Positions 1 through 7,535 of a stretch of 11,312 nt of DNA are shown piece by piece (positions within the stretch are counted from its first letter, which is position 1; the number at the start of each line of letters is the position of its first letter). Below the pieces are notes generated by a model. The model was not told the origin of the DNA and did no database searches. It was given only the letters and a program-made list of their open reading frames with translations. The DNA lies in NCBI GenBank assembly GCA_905235955.1, contig CAJONN010000058.1, positions 1-11,312 of the forward strand, given 5' to 3'. The position numbers were made by a program, and so were the translations under genes. The DNA comes from an uncultured Marinilabiliaceae bacterium (GTDB taxonomy: Bacteria; Bacteroidota; Bacteroidia; Bacteroidales; Marinilabiliaceae).

Positions 1-192
1 AAACTCATTCATAGGGCAACCAATATGTTTGATAATCGCACGTTGGCTATTCATCCGTATAGCACCATTTTTGGTCTTTTTAGCAAAGAAGAGAAAGAAA
101 AAATGGACGTCAGAAACACCACCATACGCATATCGGTGGGTTTAGAAGATGTAAATGATTTGTTGAACGACATAAAACAAGCATTATCATGA
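1..192 (+). CDS. Trans-sulfuration PLP enzyme (Cys/Met metabolism family), 3' end only
   Basis: Frame 1 is open from the window edge and encodes the last 63 residues of a protein whose 5' part lies outside. The tail contains IRISVGLEDVNDLLNDIKQA, which matches the closing signature of the Cys/Met metabolism PLP-dependent family (cystathionine gamma-synthase, O-acetylhomoserine sulfhydrylase, methionine gamma-lyase), usually written IRLSVGxEDxxDLIxDL. The upstream HPYST is the position of the family's usual HPAS/HPAT. The PLP lysine and the substrate-specifying residues are outside the window, so the exact reaction cannot be chosen. The stop codon overlaps the start of the PatB/MalY gene in an ATGA arrangement, so the two are probably co-transcribed and translationally coupled. 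With a C-S lyase next to it, a gamma-synthase role feeding methionine synthesis is the simplest reading, but that is inference. Confidence 0.85.
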   Translation, partial: KLIHRATNMFDNRTLAIHPYSTIFGLFSKEEKEKMDVRNTTIRISVGLEDVNDLLNDIKQALS

Positions 193-1394
193 GGTACGAT
201 TTTGACACAATAATAGACAGAACGGGCAGTGGCGACCTGAAGCACTGCGTATTGGGCGAACGCTACGGACGCTCAGACCTATTGCCACTATGGGTGGCTG
301 ATATGGATTTTGCTACGCCATCATTCATAATAGATGCTTTGCGCAAACGCCTCGAACATCCCATATTGGGCTACACCATAACTCCGCCAGAACTTTGGCA
401 AGTGGTGAGTCAATGGATAGAGCACCAACATGGTTGGCATACCAACGAAAAGTGGTATACCTTTATACCCGGTGTGGTAAAGGGCATAGGCATAGCCATA
501 AATCTGTTTGTAGCACCTGATGAGAAGGTTATTATTCAGCCGCCAGTGTATCATCCATTTCGCCTAACGCCACAAGGCAACGGGCGCAAAGTGGTGTATA
601 ATCCGCTACGTCAGCTATCTGATGGTAGCTACGAGATGGACTTTGAGAACCTTGCACAAGTGGCTGACGACAAATGTCGCTTGCTGATACTGAGCAATCC
701 GCACAACCCAGCCGGAATATGTTGGGACCGTGAGACATTGCGCCGTTTGGCACACTTCTGTGCCGAGCGCAACATAATAGTAGTGAGCGATGAGATACAC
801 TCAGATTTGGCACTGTTTGGCAACAAGCATGTGCCATTTGCATCGGTGAGCGATGAAGCAGCACGATGTAGTATAACACTTGGTGCTCCATCAAAAACAT
901 TCAACATTGCCGGCGTAATAAGTTCGTATGCCATAGTGCCCAACGAGCTATTGCGCCGCAAATTTTTTTCGTGGCTCGACGTTAATGAATTGAGCGAGCC
1001 TCATCTGTTTGCGCCAATAGCCACAATAGCTGCATATACGCAAGGTGCTGAGTGGCTACAGCAGCTGAAAGAGTATTTGGAAGATAATATACGCTTTGTA
1101 GAGCAATATTGTAGGCTCTACATACCAAGCATCAAGCCCGTAAGGCCTCAAGCCTCGTTCTTGGTATGGCTCGATTGCCGAAACTTATATTTAAATCAGT
1201 TGCAAATAGTTGATTTGTTTGTAAATAAAGCTCATTTGGCTCTCAACGATGGCGCAATGTTTGGCGCAGAGGGCGAGGGCTTTATGCGCATCAACATTGG
1301 TGCCCCCCGAGCTATTTTGGCCGAAGCATTGACTCGTTTGTCTATGGCCGTTGAAGAGCGTTGGGCAGAGGAGAGCCTCTTGGTAGCTATTTAG
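189..1394 (+). CDS. patB: PatB/MalY-family PLP-dependent C-S lyase (cystathionine beta-lyase type)
   Basis: This is a complete 401-residue fold-type I aminotransferase-like enzyme, the normal length for PatB/MalY. Family signatures in order are the N-terminal LPLWVADMDF (about 32-41), PHNPAG (171-176), SDEIHSDL (200-207), the PLP-lysine motif SKTFNIAG with K236, and FMRINIG with the probable carboxylate-binding R367. Family members cleave cystathionine or other cysteine S-conjugates to a thiol (homocysteine), pyruvate and ammonia in the cytoplasm. The start at 189 gives the canonical N-terminus MRYDFDTIIDR and overlaps the preceding trans-sulfuration gene by 4 bases, indicating coupled translation. 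Together the pair would form a cystathionine route to homocysteine. The protein has a normal sulfur content (6 Met, 7 Cys by my count), unlike the downstream operon. The in vivo substrate could be cystathionine or another thioether. Confidence 0.9.
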   Translation: MRYDFDTIIDRTGSGDLKHCVLGERYGRSDLLPLWVADMDFATPSFIIDALRKRLEHPILGYTITPPELWQVVSQWIEHQHGWHTNEKWYTFIPGVVKGIGIAINLFVAPDEKVIIQPPVYHPFRLTPQGNGRKVVYNPLRQLSDGSYEMDFENLAQVADDKCRLLILSNPHNPAGICWDRETLRRLAHFCAERNIIVVSDEIHSDLALFGNKHVPFASVSDEAARCSITLGAPSKTFNIAGVISSYAIVPNELLRRKFFSWLDVNELSEPHLFAPIATIAAYTQGAEWLQQLKEYLEDNIRFVEQYCRLYIPSIKPVRPQASFLVWLDCRNLYLNQLQIVDLFVNKAHLALNDGAMFGAEGEGFMRINIGAPRAILAEALTRLSMAVEERWAEESLLVAI

Positions 1395-1509
1395 TATAAT
1401 TGTGCAAGATATTTACACTGTTAAAAGTGTTTAATATTGGTAGTTTATACTATAAAATATATGTATTGTAGTGAGTATTTTGTTAAGATGGCGATAATGT
1501 AGAGTGAAT

Positions 1510-1541
1510 ATACCAAACATTTGGTATGCTAAAATACCAAA
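1510..1541. promoter_or_regulatory. Operator-like element: three ATACCAAA half-sites
   Basis: Bases 1510-1527 form a perfect inverted repeat, ATACCAAA-CA-TTTGGTAT. A third exact copy of ATACCAAA lies at 1534-1541, in the same orientation as the first and 24 bases from it. The cluster ends 8 bases upstream of the predicted -33 element at 1550. Perfect symmetry, the extra half-site and the position just upstream of a promoter suggest a binding site for a dimeric or multimeric transcription factor, with placement more typical of an activator. The regulator is not encoded in the window and I do not recognise the motif. By context it would answer to sulfur supply, which is inference. Confidence 0.55.
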
Positions 1542-1549
1542 AGGCGGTT

Positions 1550-1581
1550 ATTGTCAAACCTTGCTACACTGCCTATCTTTG
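1550..1581 (+). promoter_or_regulatory. Bacteroides-type promoter of the leader-binding protein-susCD-uroD operon
   Basis: TATCTTTG at 1574-1581 matches the Bacteroides -7 consensus TAnnTTTG exactly. ATTG at 1550-1553 fits the -33 element (consensus TTTG) with 20 bases between TTG and the -7 box, inside the known 19-21 range. Transcription would begin about 7 bases downstream, giving an AT-rich untranslated leader of roughly 50 bases before the small ORF at 1637. The three ATACCAAA half-sites lie immediately upstream. No comparable promoter was seen in the later spacers of the operon. Confidence 0.65.
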
Positions 1582-1636
1582 CATTGTTGAAATTAATCAA
1601 ATAAAAGAAAGTAATAACAAATAAAAAACAAACATC

Positions 1637-1774
1637 ATGAAAAGAATGAATATCAATAATATGCGAATGTGTTGTATGCGAATGTGCATTGCTCAAGTAG
1701 AAGAATCTCAGAGAATAGACAACCTCATCCATAACCATAAAAAACGACAATATTATGATCAGCAAAATATATAG
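1637..1774 (+). CDS. Met/Cys-rich leader peptide ORF (45 codons), putative sulfur-responsive leader
   Basis: This short ORF (ATG 1637, TAG 1772-1774) is the first reading frame after the promoter and ends inside the next gene. Residues 9-17 read MRMCCMRMC. By count, 6 Met and 3 Cys fall in the first 17 residues and none in residues 18-45. A 12-base direct repeat TATGCGAATGTG at 1660-1671 and 1675-1686, 15 bases apart, encodes the repeated Met-Arg-Met-Cys unit in one frame. The ORF overlaps the binding-protein start by 20 bases in another frame. Concentrated codons for the amino acids whose synthesis the operon may serve are the hallmark of attenuating leader peptides, and Cys-rich leaders upstream of sulfur genes are known in other bacterial phyla. 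I see no intrinsic terminator before the next gene, so control would be by translational coupling or ribosome stalling rather than classical terminator attenuation. A stable small protein is the alternative. Confidence 0.7.
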   Translation: MKRMNINNMRMCCMRMCIAQVEESQRIDNLIHNHKKRQYYDQQNI

Positions 1775-2663
1775 CATCGCAACACTCATTGTAGCATCAC
1801 AAGTAGCAATATCAGCTCAAGAACAAATCAACTTGCAAGTGTCGAACTTTGTACGTCCACTTGCTGAAAAATGGGCAGCCGAATATTCTCAGACAGGCGC
1901 TAACGTCAAAATCAACTTTGTAAGCGCATCGGCTACCAACGATCCCAACACCATAAGCCTCGTAACATCAGACAACATCAGCACCAACGATGAAGCAGTA
2001 TATTTTGGCAGATATGCCGTACTGCCAGTGGTGAACAAAGACTCAGAGGCAGAGCAACTTCTCAATGGCAAACGCTTGAATGCCAAAAAACTGAAAAACA
2101 TACTCTTTGTAAAAGACGAATTTGCCGACGACGACAACAAGAAGGAGAGCAAAGCCGAACGCGACCTTCACATATACAGCGGCAACGGCAAATTGTCAGT
2201 ATCGCGCTCATACGCTGCACACTTTGACCATGTAGCAGCTGACTATAAAGGCAAGCGCATCTCGGGCGACGACAGTTTCTTGAATTTAGCCCTCCGCAAA
2301 GATCCTCTTGGTATTACAATCAACATTATATCAAACATCTTCGACCTCGAAACGCGACAATTGCGTAGCGAACTCTCACTTGTAGCACTCGACCTTGGCA
2401 GGCACGCTGACGATATATTTGACTCTGCCAACCTCGATAATATTATAGCATTGCTTGAAAACAACAACTTTGACGAAATAGCAATAGGCAACGCAGGCTT
2501 GGTCTATGACCACAACAATACTACTCTCAATAACTTTGTAAGTTGGATTTTGACCAACGGAAATCAGTATGTGCATGAGTTTGGCTTGCTACAACTACCA
2601 CAGAAAGATTTGGCTGCACAACTACATCAAATCGGACTACGTGGTGAGTTGGCTCTCAAGTAA
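1755..2663 (+). CDS. Secreted PstS-like substrate-binding protein (type 2 periplasmic binding fold)
   Basis: This 302-residue protein starts with a Sec signal peptide (hydrophobic core about 5-20, likely cleavage AISA|QEQ after residue 21). There is no lipobox, so it should be soluble in the periplasm. The mature part resembles the PstS-like branch of the periplasmic-binding-protein superfamily: an N-terminal region with VSNFVRPLAEKWAAEY, a middle LRKDPLGITINI, and a C-terminal stretch (FVSWILTNGNQYVHEFGLLQ) like the final helices of PstS. Phosphate as ligand is not implied and no ABC permease or ATPase genes are nearby. Leading the susCD operon, it may receive the ligand from the outer-membrane transporter and pass it to the secreted URO-D-like proteins; this is inference. 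Strikingly, it contains no Cys and no Met except the initiator. Its start lies inside the Met/Cys-rich leader ORF, which implies translational coupling. Family-level confidence is moderate because similarity was judged by eye. Confidence 0.7.
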   Translation: MISKIYSIATLIVASQVAISAQEQINLQVSNFVRPLAEKWAAEYSQTGANVKINFVSASATNDPNTISLVTSDNISTNDEAVYFGRYAVLPVVNKDSEAEQLLNGKRLNAKKLKNILFVKDEFADDDNKKESKAERDLHIYSGNGKLSVSRSYAAHFDHVAADYKGKRISGDDSFLNLALRKDPLGITINIISNIFDLETRQLRSELSLVALDLGRHADDIFDSANLDNIIALLENNNFDEIAIGNAGLVYDHNNTTLNNFVSWILTNGNQYVHEFGLLQLPQKDLAAQLHQIGLRGELALK

Positions 2664-2731
2664 AAAACTCTTTTCCTAAAAACCTCTATTTTATCCCTTA
2701 ATTTTTAATTATTTAATTTTCTTGAGGTTGT

Positions 2732-2761
2732 GTTGGTGCCAATGTGATATTTGGCACCAAC
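2732..2761 (+). promoter_or_regulatory. Perfect RNA hairpin in the spacer before susC
   Basis: The 125-base spacer between the binding-protein stop and the chosen susC start holds a perfect 11-bp inverted repeat, GTTGGTGCCAA (2732-2742) and TTGGCACCAAC (2751-2761), with an 8-base loop. It is not followed by a T-tract, so it is not a typical intrinsic terminator. It ends 11 bases before a purine-rich ribosome-binding-like AGAGGAG (2773-2779). Likely roles are RNA processing or stabilisation that sets the ratio of binding protein to transporter, or a protein-binding palindrome in DNA. No promoter matching TAnnTTTG was seen in this spacer. Confidence 0.5.
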
Positions 2762-2788
2762 GTAGCCCCCAGAGAGGAGATTGTATGT

Positions 2789-5700
2789 ATGAAACTTTTA
2801 TCTAACAAAGTATTTTTTACCACCATTGTAGCACTGCTCGCCACGGTAGTGTCAGTGGCACAAACAAAAATTACAGGTAGGGTTGTTGATGCACGAACTG
2901 GCGACCCAATAATAGGCGCAACACTTGTACCAACTGAAGGTGGCGAACTTGGTACGGTAACTGATTTTGATGGCAATTTCAATCTCACAACCAAAGTAGA
3001 ACTGCCGCTCACACTGCGTGCATCATACATTGGCTACAGAGCTCAGGAAGTAGAAATATATGACGCTTCAGAACCAGTAGAGATAGGACTTGCCGACGAC
3101 AACAACAAGATAAACGAAGTGGTGGTGATAGGCTACGGCGCACAAAAACGCCTCGAACTTACAAGTAGCATATCAAGCGTAGGTAGCGATTTGCTACACC
3201 AGCAGAATACCTCAGTAGAGAGTGCACTACAAGGTGCTGTGGCTGGTCTAAACATTACGCAAACATCAGGACAGCCGGGTGCAGCAAGCATCATTCGCAT
3301 ACGTGGTGGCAACTCCATTACGGGCGGCAACGAGCCACTGTATGTGATCGACGGTTTTATTGTCTATAACGATCCGGCATCGACACGTACCGGTGCCTCA
3401 GGTAGTGATGCTACGCTGGACCCACTGTCTTTTCTCAACCCAGCCGATATTGAGAGCATTGAAGTGCTGAAAGATGTGTCAGCAACAGCTATATATGGTA
3501 CACGTGGTGCCAATGGCGTTATCATCATCACCACCAAAAAAGGCTCGCATGGCAAAAACAACATCAGCTATACCGGCAACTTTGGCTGGAGCACTATATA
3601 CAAAAAGCTCGACTTCCTCGATGCATGGCAATGGGTTGATATATGGAACGAACTACAAGCCAGAGGCGAAATAAAAGATCCGCTACCACAACCTACCCAA
3701 AGCTACGATTGGCAAGATGAAGCCTTGCGTACAGCCTTCTCACAAGAACATCAGCTCTCAATTGTTGGTGGCGATGAAATATCGCGCTATAGCATCAGTG
3801 GTAGTTTCAAAGACCAAGAGGGCATCATCATCAACACAGGCATTAGGCGCTATGCTTCGCGCATCAACTATGAGCGCAATGTGTTCAAAAACCTCCTTGT
3901 AGGAGCTAACGTCAACGGAGCATTCAACAGAATGACAGGCATGTCAGACCAAAGCTCAATGTTTTCGGCCAACAACTGGTATGGCGCCATATCACACATC
4001 CCTTATACCTCAATATACAACGCTGATGGATCGTTCAACTATGACCCAACGCCAGTGAGCGTAGACACATACGATGGCAAAGTTGGCAACCCCATCAGCG
4101 ACCTTAAAAACTATGACAGCAAAACAGAGAATGCACGCATATTGGGCTCAGCATTTGCTGAACTTAACATCATACCACAACTCAAACTCAAAGCCAGCAT
4201 AGGTGCTGACATATCGAGCACAAGGCAGAGCTACTACGCACCATCGTACACCACCGACGGCTTGCCCAATCATGGTAAAGCATCAGTAGGACAAACCAAC
4301 ACCAACGTATGGCAGAGCGAATATACTGCCACCTATACCAACCAATTTGATGTGCACTCTGTTACAGCTTTGGTAGGCTTCACAGCACAAAGCACTGATC
4401 GCAGTAGCTTTGCTACAACCTCACAAAACTTTAGCAACGATGCCACAGGCTACGACAATCTTGGCGCTGCAGGCGAAACAAAACCATCAAATAGTAGCCA
4501 TCACAAGAGCACACTGCAGTCGTGGATAGGTCGTCTGAACTACAGCTTCGACTCGCGCTACAACATCTCACTCACACTACGCGCCGATGGTTCGAGCCGT
4601 TTTGGTAGCAACAAACGTTGGGGCTGGTTCCCATCAGTAGGTGCTTCGTGGAATATCGACCGTGAAAAATGGATAAACTTGGGCAGCAATGTAGACTTCA
4701 TTCAGCTACGTGCATCGGTAGGTAGAGTGGGCAACCAAGAGATAGGCGACTATCAGTATGTTGCCAACGTAGAACCTCGCACAGTTATAATCGACAATAA
4801 ACGCGATGTAAGTTATGTGGTTACCAACTTGCCCAACCCAGACCTCAAATGGGAGACAACAACATCATACAATATTGGCCTGAGCACCGGATTCTTCAAA
4901 AACCGACTTACTGCAACATTCGATGCCTACTACAAAGAGACCAACGACTTGCTTCTCAACGCTCCGGTAGAACAGGTAACAGGTTTCTCTACAATACTAC
5001 GCAACGTAGGTTCGGTAACCAACAAAGGTATAGAATTTGAGCTTGGTGTAGTATTGATTGATAACAAATCATGGCATTGGAACATCAACGGCAACATAGC
5101 TCACAACAAGAACGAAGTAACAAGCTTGGGCGGTGCCGACTACTTTATCCTCTCACACGGATATACCAACCCACTCATAGTAAAAGTTGGTGAACCTCTG
5201 GGCTCATTCTACGGCTACAAATTCAAAGGCATCATTCAGTCTGACGAAGACCTCTCGCAGTTGCCAACACAAACACACTCAGTGGTGGAACCCGGCAACC
5301 CGAAGTTTGAAGATGTCAATGGTGACAACGTAGTAAACGAGAGCGACCGCGTAGTGCTTGGCAACATTCAGCCAGACTTTACATACGGCTTCAACACCAA
5401 AGTAACATATAAAAATTGGGATCTCTTTGTAAGCGCAAGCGGTAGCCATGGCAACAAACTCTTCAACGAATTGGCTTGCCGACTCGACCGTGGCAATGGC
5501 TACTACTACAACCCACTTGCTGAAGTAGCTGACCGTTGGACACCAACCAACCCAAGCAATACCATACAAAAGGCAAGCACAGCTACCAGTATTTATACTG
5601 ATGACCGCTTTGTAGAAGACGCTTCGTACCTAAAGATACGCAACATACAATTGGGCTACACCATACACACGCCTAAACTTACCAAAGACGCTACCTTCCG

Positions 5701-5869
5701 CATCTATGCATCATTGCAAAACTTCTTCACCATCACCAACTATAGCGGCTACGACCCCGAGGCTAACCGTCCGGGTGGCGATGAAACCAACGCACTCTAT
5801 CAGGGCATAGATAATGGTGCTTATCCATCATCAAAAACAGTGCTCGTCGGACTCAATATAACACTTTAA
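2789..5869 (+). CDS. SusC/RagA-family TonB-dependent outer-membrane transporter
   Basis: The protein has 1026 residues, typical for SusC. It shows a signal peptide (likely cleavage VSVA|QTK after residue 24), a carboxypeptidase-regulatory-like beta domain (about 27-103, ITGRVVDARTGDPIIGATLV), the SusC hallmark NEVVVIGYGAQ (109-119), a plug domain with VIRIRGG-like IIRIRGGNS and LYVIDG, and a long beta-barrel ending in the family-like VLVGLNITL. It would work with the adjacent SusD lipoprotein to import a ligand across the outer membrane using TonB energy. I chose ATG 2789 because it gives a clean signal peptide and has AGAGGAG 9 bases upstream. The in-frame GTG at 2744 would put 15 unnatural residues before it and lies in a hairpin. 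Only 4 Met and 1 Cys are present by count, far below normal for this size. No glycan enzymes accompany it, so the substrate is probably not a polysaccharide. Confidence 0.95.
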   Translation: MKLLSNKVFFTTIVALLATVVSVAQTKITGRVVDARTGDPIIGATLVPTEGGELGTVTDFDGNFNLTTKVELPLTLRASYIGYRAQEVEIYDASEPVEIGLADDNNKINEVVVIGYGAQKRLELTSSISSVGSDLLHQQNTSVESALQGAVAGLNITQTSGQPGAASIIRIRGGNSITGGNEPLYVIDGFIVYNDPASTRTGASGSDATLDPLSFLNPADIESIEVLKDVSATAIYGTRGANGVIIITTKKGSHGKNNISYTGNFGWSTIYKKLDFLDAWQWVDIWNELQARGEIKDPLPQPTQSYDWQDEALRTAFSQEHQLSIVGGDEISRYSISGSFKDQEGIIINTGIRRYASRINYERNVFKNLLVGANVNGAFNRMTGMSDQSSMFSANNWYGAISHIPYTSIYNADGSFNYDPTPVSVDTYDGKVGNPISDLKNYDSKTENARILGSAFAELNIIPQLKLKASIGADISSTRQSYYAPSYTTDGLPNHGKASVGQTNTNVWQSEYTATYTNQFDVHSVTALVGFTAQSTDRSSFATTSQNFSNDATGYDNLGAAGETKPSNSSHHKSTLQSWIGRLNYSFDSRYNISLTLRADGSSRFGSNKRWGWFPSVGASWNIDREKWINLGSNVDFIQLRASVGRVGNQEIGDYQYVANVEPRTVIIDNKRDVSYVVTNLPNPDLKWETTTSYNIGLSTGFFKNRLTATFDAYYKETNDLLLNAPVEQVTGFSTILRNVGSVTNKGIEFELGVVLIDNKSWHWNINGNIAHNKNEVTSLGGADYFILSHGYTNPLIVKVGEPLGSFYGYKFKGIIQSDEDLSQLPTQTHSVVEPGNPKFEDVNGDNVVNESDRVVLGNIQPDFTYGFNTKVTYKNWDLFVSASGSHGNKLFNELACRLDRGNGYYYNPLAEVADRWTPTNPSNTIQKASTATSIYTDDRFVEDASYLKIRNIQLGYTIHTPKLTKDATFRIYASLQNFFTITNYSGYDPEANRPGGDETNALYQGIDNGAYPSSKTVLVGLNITL

Positions 5870-5879
5870 CTGAAGCATT

Positions 5880-7472
5880 ATGAAAAATAAAAATATAAGC
5901 ATCATGAGAAAATCAGCAACAATATATATAGCAGCAGCTGGATTACTAATAAGTGGTTGCGCTGACCTCGACCAAGACTCGATAAGTAGCATCAGCATAG
6001 ATAGTTTTTACAGCAATCAAGCCGACATCGAAGCAGCTGTGAAGGGCATATATCAAGAGTTTACAACCGATGGCATGTATGGCATCTTCAACAATCAGCT
6101 CATCTACCTCAACGACTTGCAAACCGACTATGTGAAAGCCGGCGCACAAACCAACTCGGCACACATACGTGAGGTTGCCAACTTTGCAGTGCAGCCTACC
6201 AACCTCTTTGTTGAGGCTGCTTGGAAACATCACTACACAGCCATCAATCGCGCCAATATAGTGATAGATAAAACTTCTGAAGCATCGTTTATCGATGCAA
6301 AAACAAAAGAGAACTACATCAACGAAGCACGATTCTTGAGAGGCTACCTCTACTTCAACCTTGTGCGATATTTTGGTGGCGTGCCCATCGTATTGCACGA
6401 TGCTGATGGTCAGGGCGCACCTCGCAACACTATTGATGAGGTGTTTGAGCAAATAGTTGAAGACTTTACTGCGGCAGAAAATTTGCCAGCCGACTATACC
6501 AATCTCGATAGCAAAGCCAGCAGTTTGGCTGCCACATCGTTCCTTGCAAAAGTATATTTGGAGTGGGCACAAACAGCCAGCGAAAAAGGCAAAGCTAACC
6601 AACACGAATATTATCTCAAAGCTGTGCAATATGCGCAAAAGGTAATAGACTCTGGCAAATATCATCTGCTTGATAAATTTATAGATGTTTGGTCGCTCGA
6701 CAAGAAAAATGGTCCGGAACACATCTTCACAGTAGAGCACGACCGCACCATCAACGGCAACACTACAGGCCACTGCACATTTGCAACCAACTGGAGCGAC
6801 ACTGAGCCTGTACTCCTTGCCACCAGCGACCGCTACTACCTTGAAATGGATCCACATGACCAACGTCGTGATGGTTCATGGGCAAAGAAACTCTATGACC
6901 CTGAGAACGACGATGACTTCGTATTCACCATACCTCGTTTCAGAAAATACATCGACTCGCTCAACTATGCCAACCCAGCATCATCAGGCAATGCAGCCGG
7001 ACAATCGACCAACAGCGCTGTAATACGCTACGCTGAAGTGCTCCTTATCAAAGCTGAAGCCGAAAACGAAGCCAATGGTCCGACAGAAGCCGCTTACGAT
7101 GCCATCAACCAAATACGCAAACGCGCATATTGGAGCCCATACTTCAATATACAAAACAACCCAACCGATGGTACTCCACTTGAGCTTAGCGGACTGACAC
7201 AAGAAGAATTTCGCCAAGCAGTGCGCAAAGAACGTTGGAACGAGTTTATACTCGAAGGACAACGTTGGTTCGACCTCAAGCGTTGGCACATACTTGTGAA
7301 ATATGTAAAAGAAAATACGCCAGAAACTGAGAAAACAAAATTGCAAAACATCTCGAAGCGCAACTATTACCTCCCATTGCCTCAAGAGCAGATAATACTA
7401 AACCCCAACCTGACGCAAAATTGGGGCTACAGTGGCGAAACTGGCGACGGACCCTATGCCGACTTTCAGTAA
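5880..7472 (+). CDS. SusD/RagB-family outer-membrane substrate-binding lipoprotein
   Basis: This 530-residue protein follows susC after 10 bases. The N-terminus has a lipoprotein signal ending in the lipobox LISGC, with the acylated Cys at residue 27. A second in-frame ATG at 5904 gives a shorter, equally plausible signal sequence. The SusD signature is clear: INEARFLRGYLYFNLVRYFG (about 148-167) followed by GVPIV, the TPR-like helix region AEVLLIKAEAENEA, then RKERWNEFILEGQRWFDLKR and the terminal YLPLPQEQIILNPNL. SusD proteins form the lid of the SusC barrel and bind ligand at the cell surface. The protein has 4 Met and 2 Cys by count, one Cys being the obligatory lipidation site, so it shares the operon's sulfur-poor composition. 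The ligand cannot be read from the sequence. Confidence 0.95.
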   Translation: MKNKNISIMRKSATIYIAAAGLLISGCADLDQDSISSISIDSFYSNQADIEAAVKGIYQEFTTDGMYGIFNNQLIYLNDLQTDYVKAGAQTNSAHIREVANFAVQPTNLFVEAAWKHHYTAINRANIVIDKTSEASFIDAKTKENYINEARFLRGYLYFNLVRYFGGVPIVLHDADGQGAPRNTIDEVFEQIVEDFTAAENLPADYTNLDSKASSLAATSFLAKVYLEWAQTASEKGKANQHEYYLKAVQYAQKVIDSGKYHLLDKFIDVWSLDKKNGPEHIFTVEHDRTINGNTTGHCTFATNWSDTEPVLLATSDRYYLEMDPHDQRRDGSWAKKLYDPENDDDFVFTIPRFRKYIDSLNYANPASSGNAAGQSTNSAVIRYAEVLLIKAEAENEANGPTEAAYDAINQIRKRAYWSPYFNIQNNPTDGTPLELSGLTQEEFRQAVRKERWNEFILEGQRWFDLKRWHILVKYVKENTPETEKTKLQNISKRNYYLPLPQEQIILNPNLTQNWGYSGETGDGPYADFQ

Positions 7473-7535
7473 AAAAACAACAACAAACAAAAAGCAAATC
7501 AAAATATTTATCACACATCAAAATCGTTATAGACA

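Noticed and set aside
1415..1430. ACACT-GTTAAA-AGTGT hairpin after the lyase gene, as a terminator
   Set aside because: The stem is only five base pairs and no T-tract follows. It is too weak to call, so the terminator of the first unit remains unidentified.
1444..1456. TTTATA-C-TATAAA palindrome in the control region
   Set aside because: A short all-AT palindrome in AT-rich sequence is easily expected by chance, and it is not aligned with the promoter.
1656..1757. Possible pairing of ATAATAT in the leader with ATATTAT at the binding-protein start, as a sequestering helix
   Set aside because: It is seven A-U pairs only and probably not stable. Folding software is needed before proposing a structure.
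2744..2788. Upstream GTG start for susC adding 15 residues
   Set aside because: It places polar residues before a clean signal peptide and sits in the hairpin. ATG 2789 has a purine-rich site at proper distance.
5946..6863. 305-codon open frame on the - strand within susD
   Set aside because: It is antisense to a well-supported gene, with hydrophobic Val/Cys-rich sequence typical of reverse-strand shadow and no family motif.
2789..7472. SusC/SusD pair as part of a polysaccharide utilisation locus
   Set aside because: No glycoside hydrolase, polysaccharide lyase, sulfatase, surface glycan-binding protein or hybrid two-component or ECF regulator is nearby, and the sulfur signals fit better.
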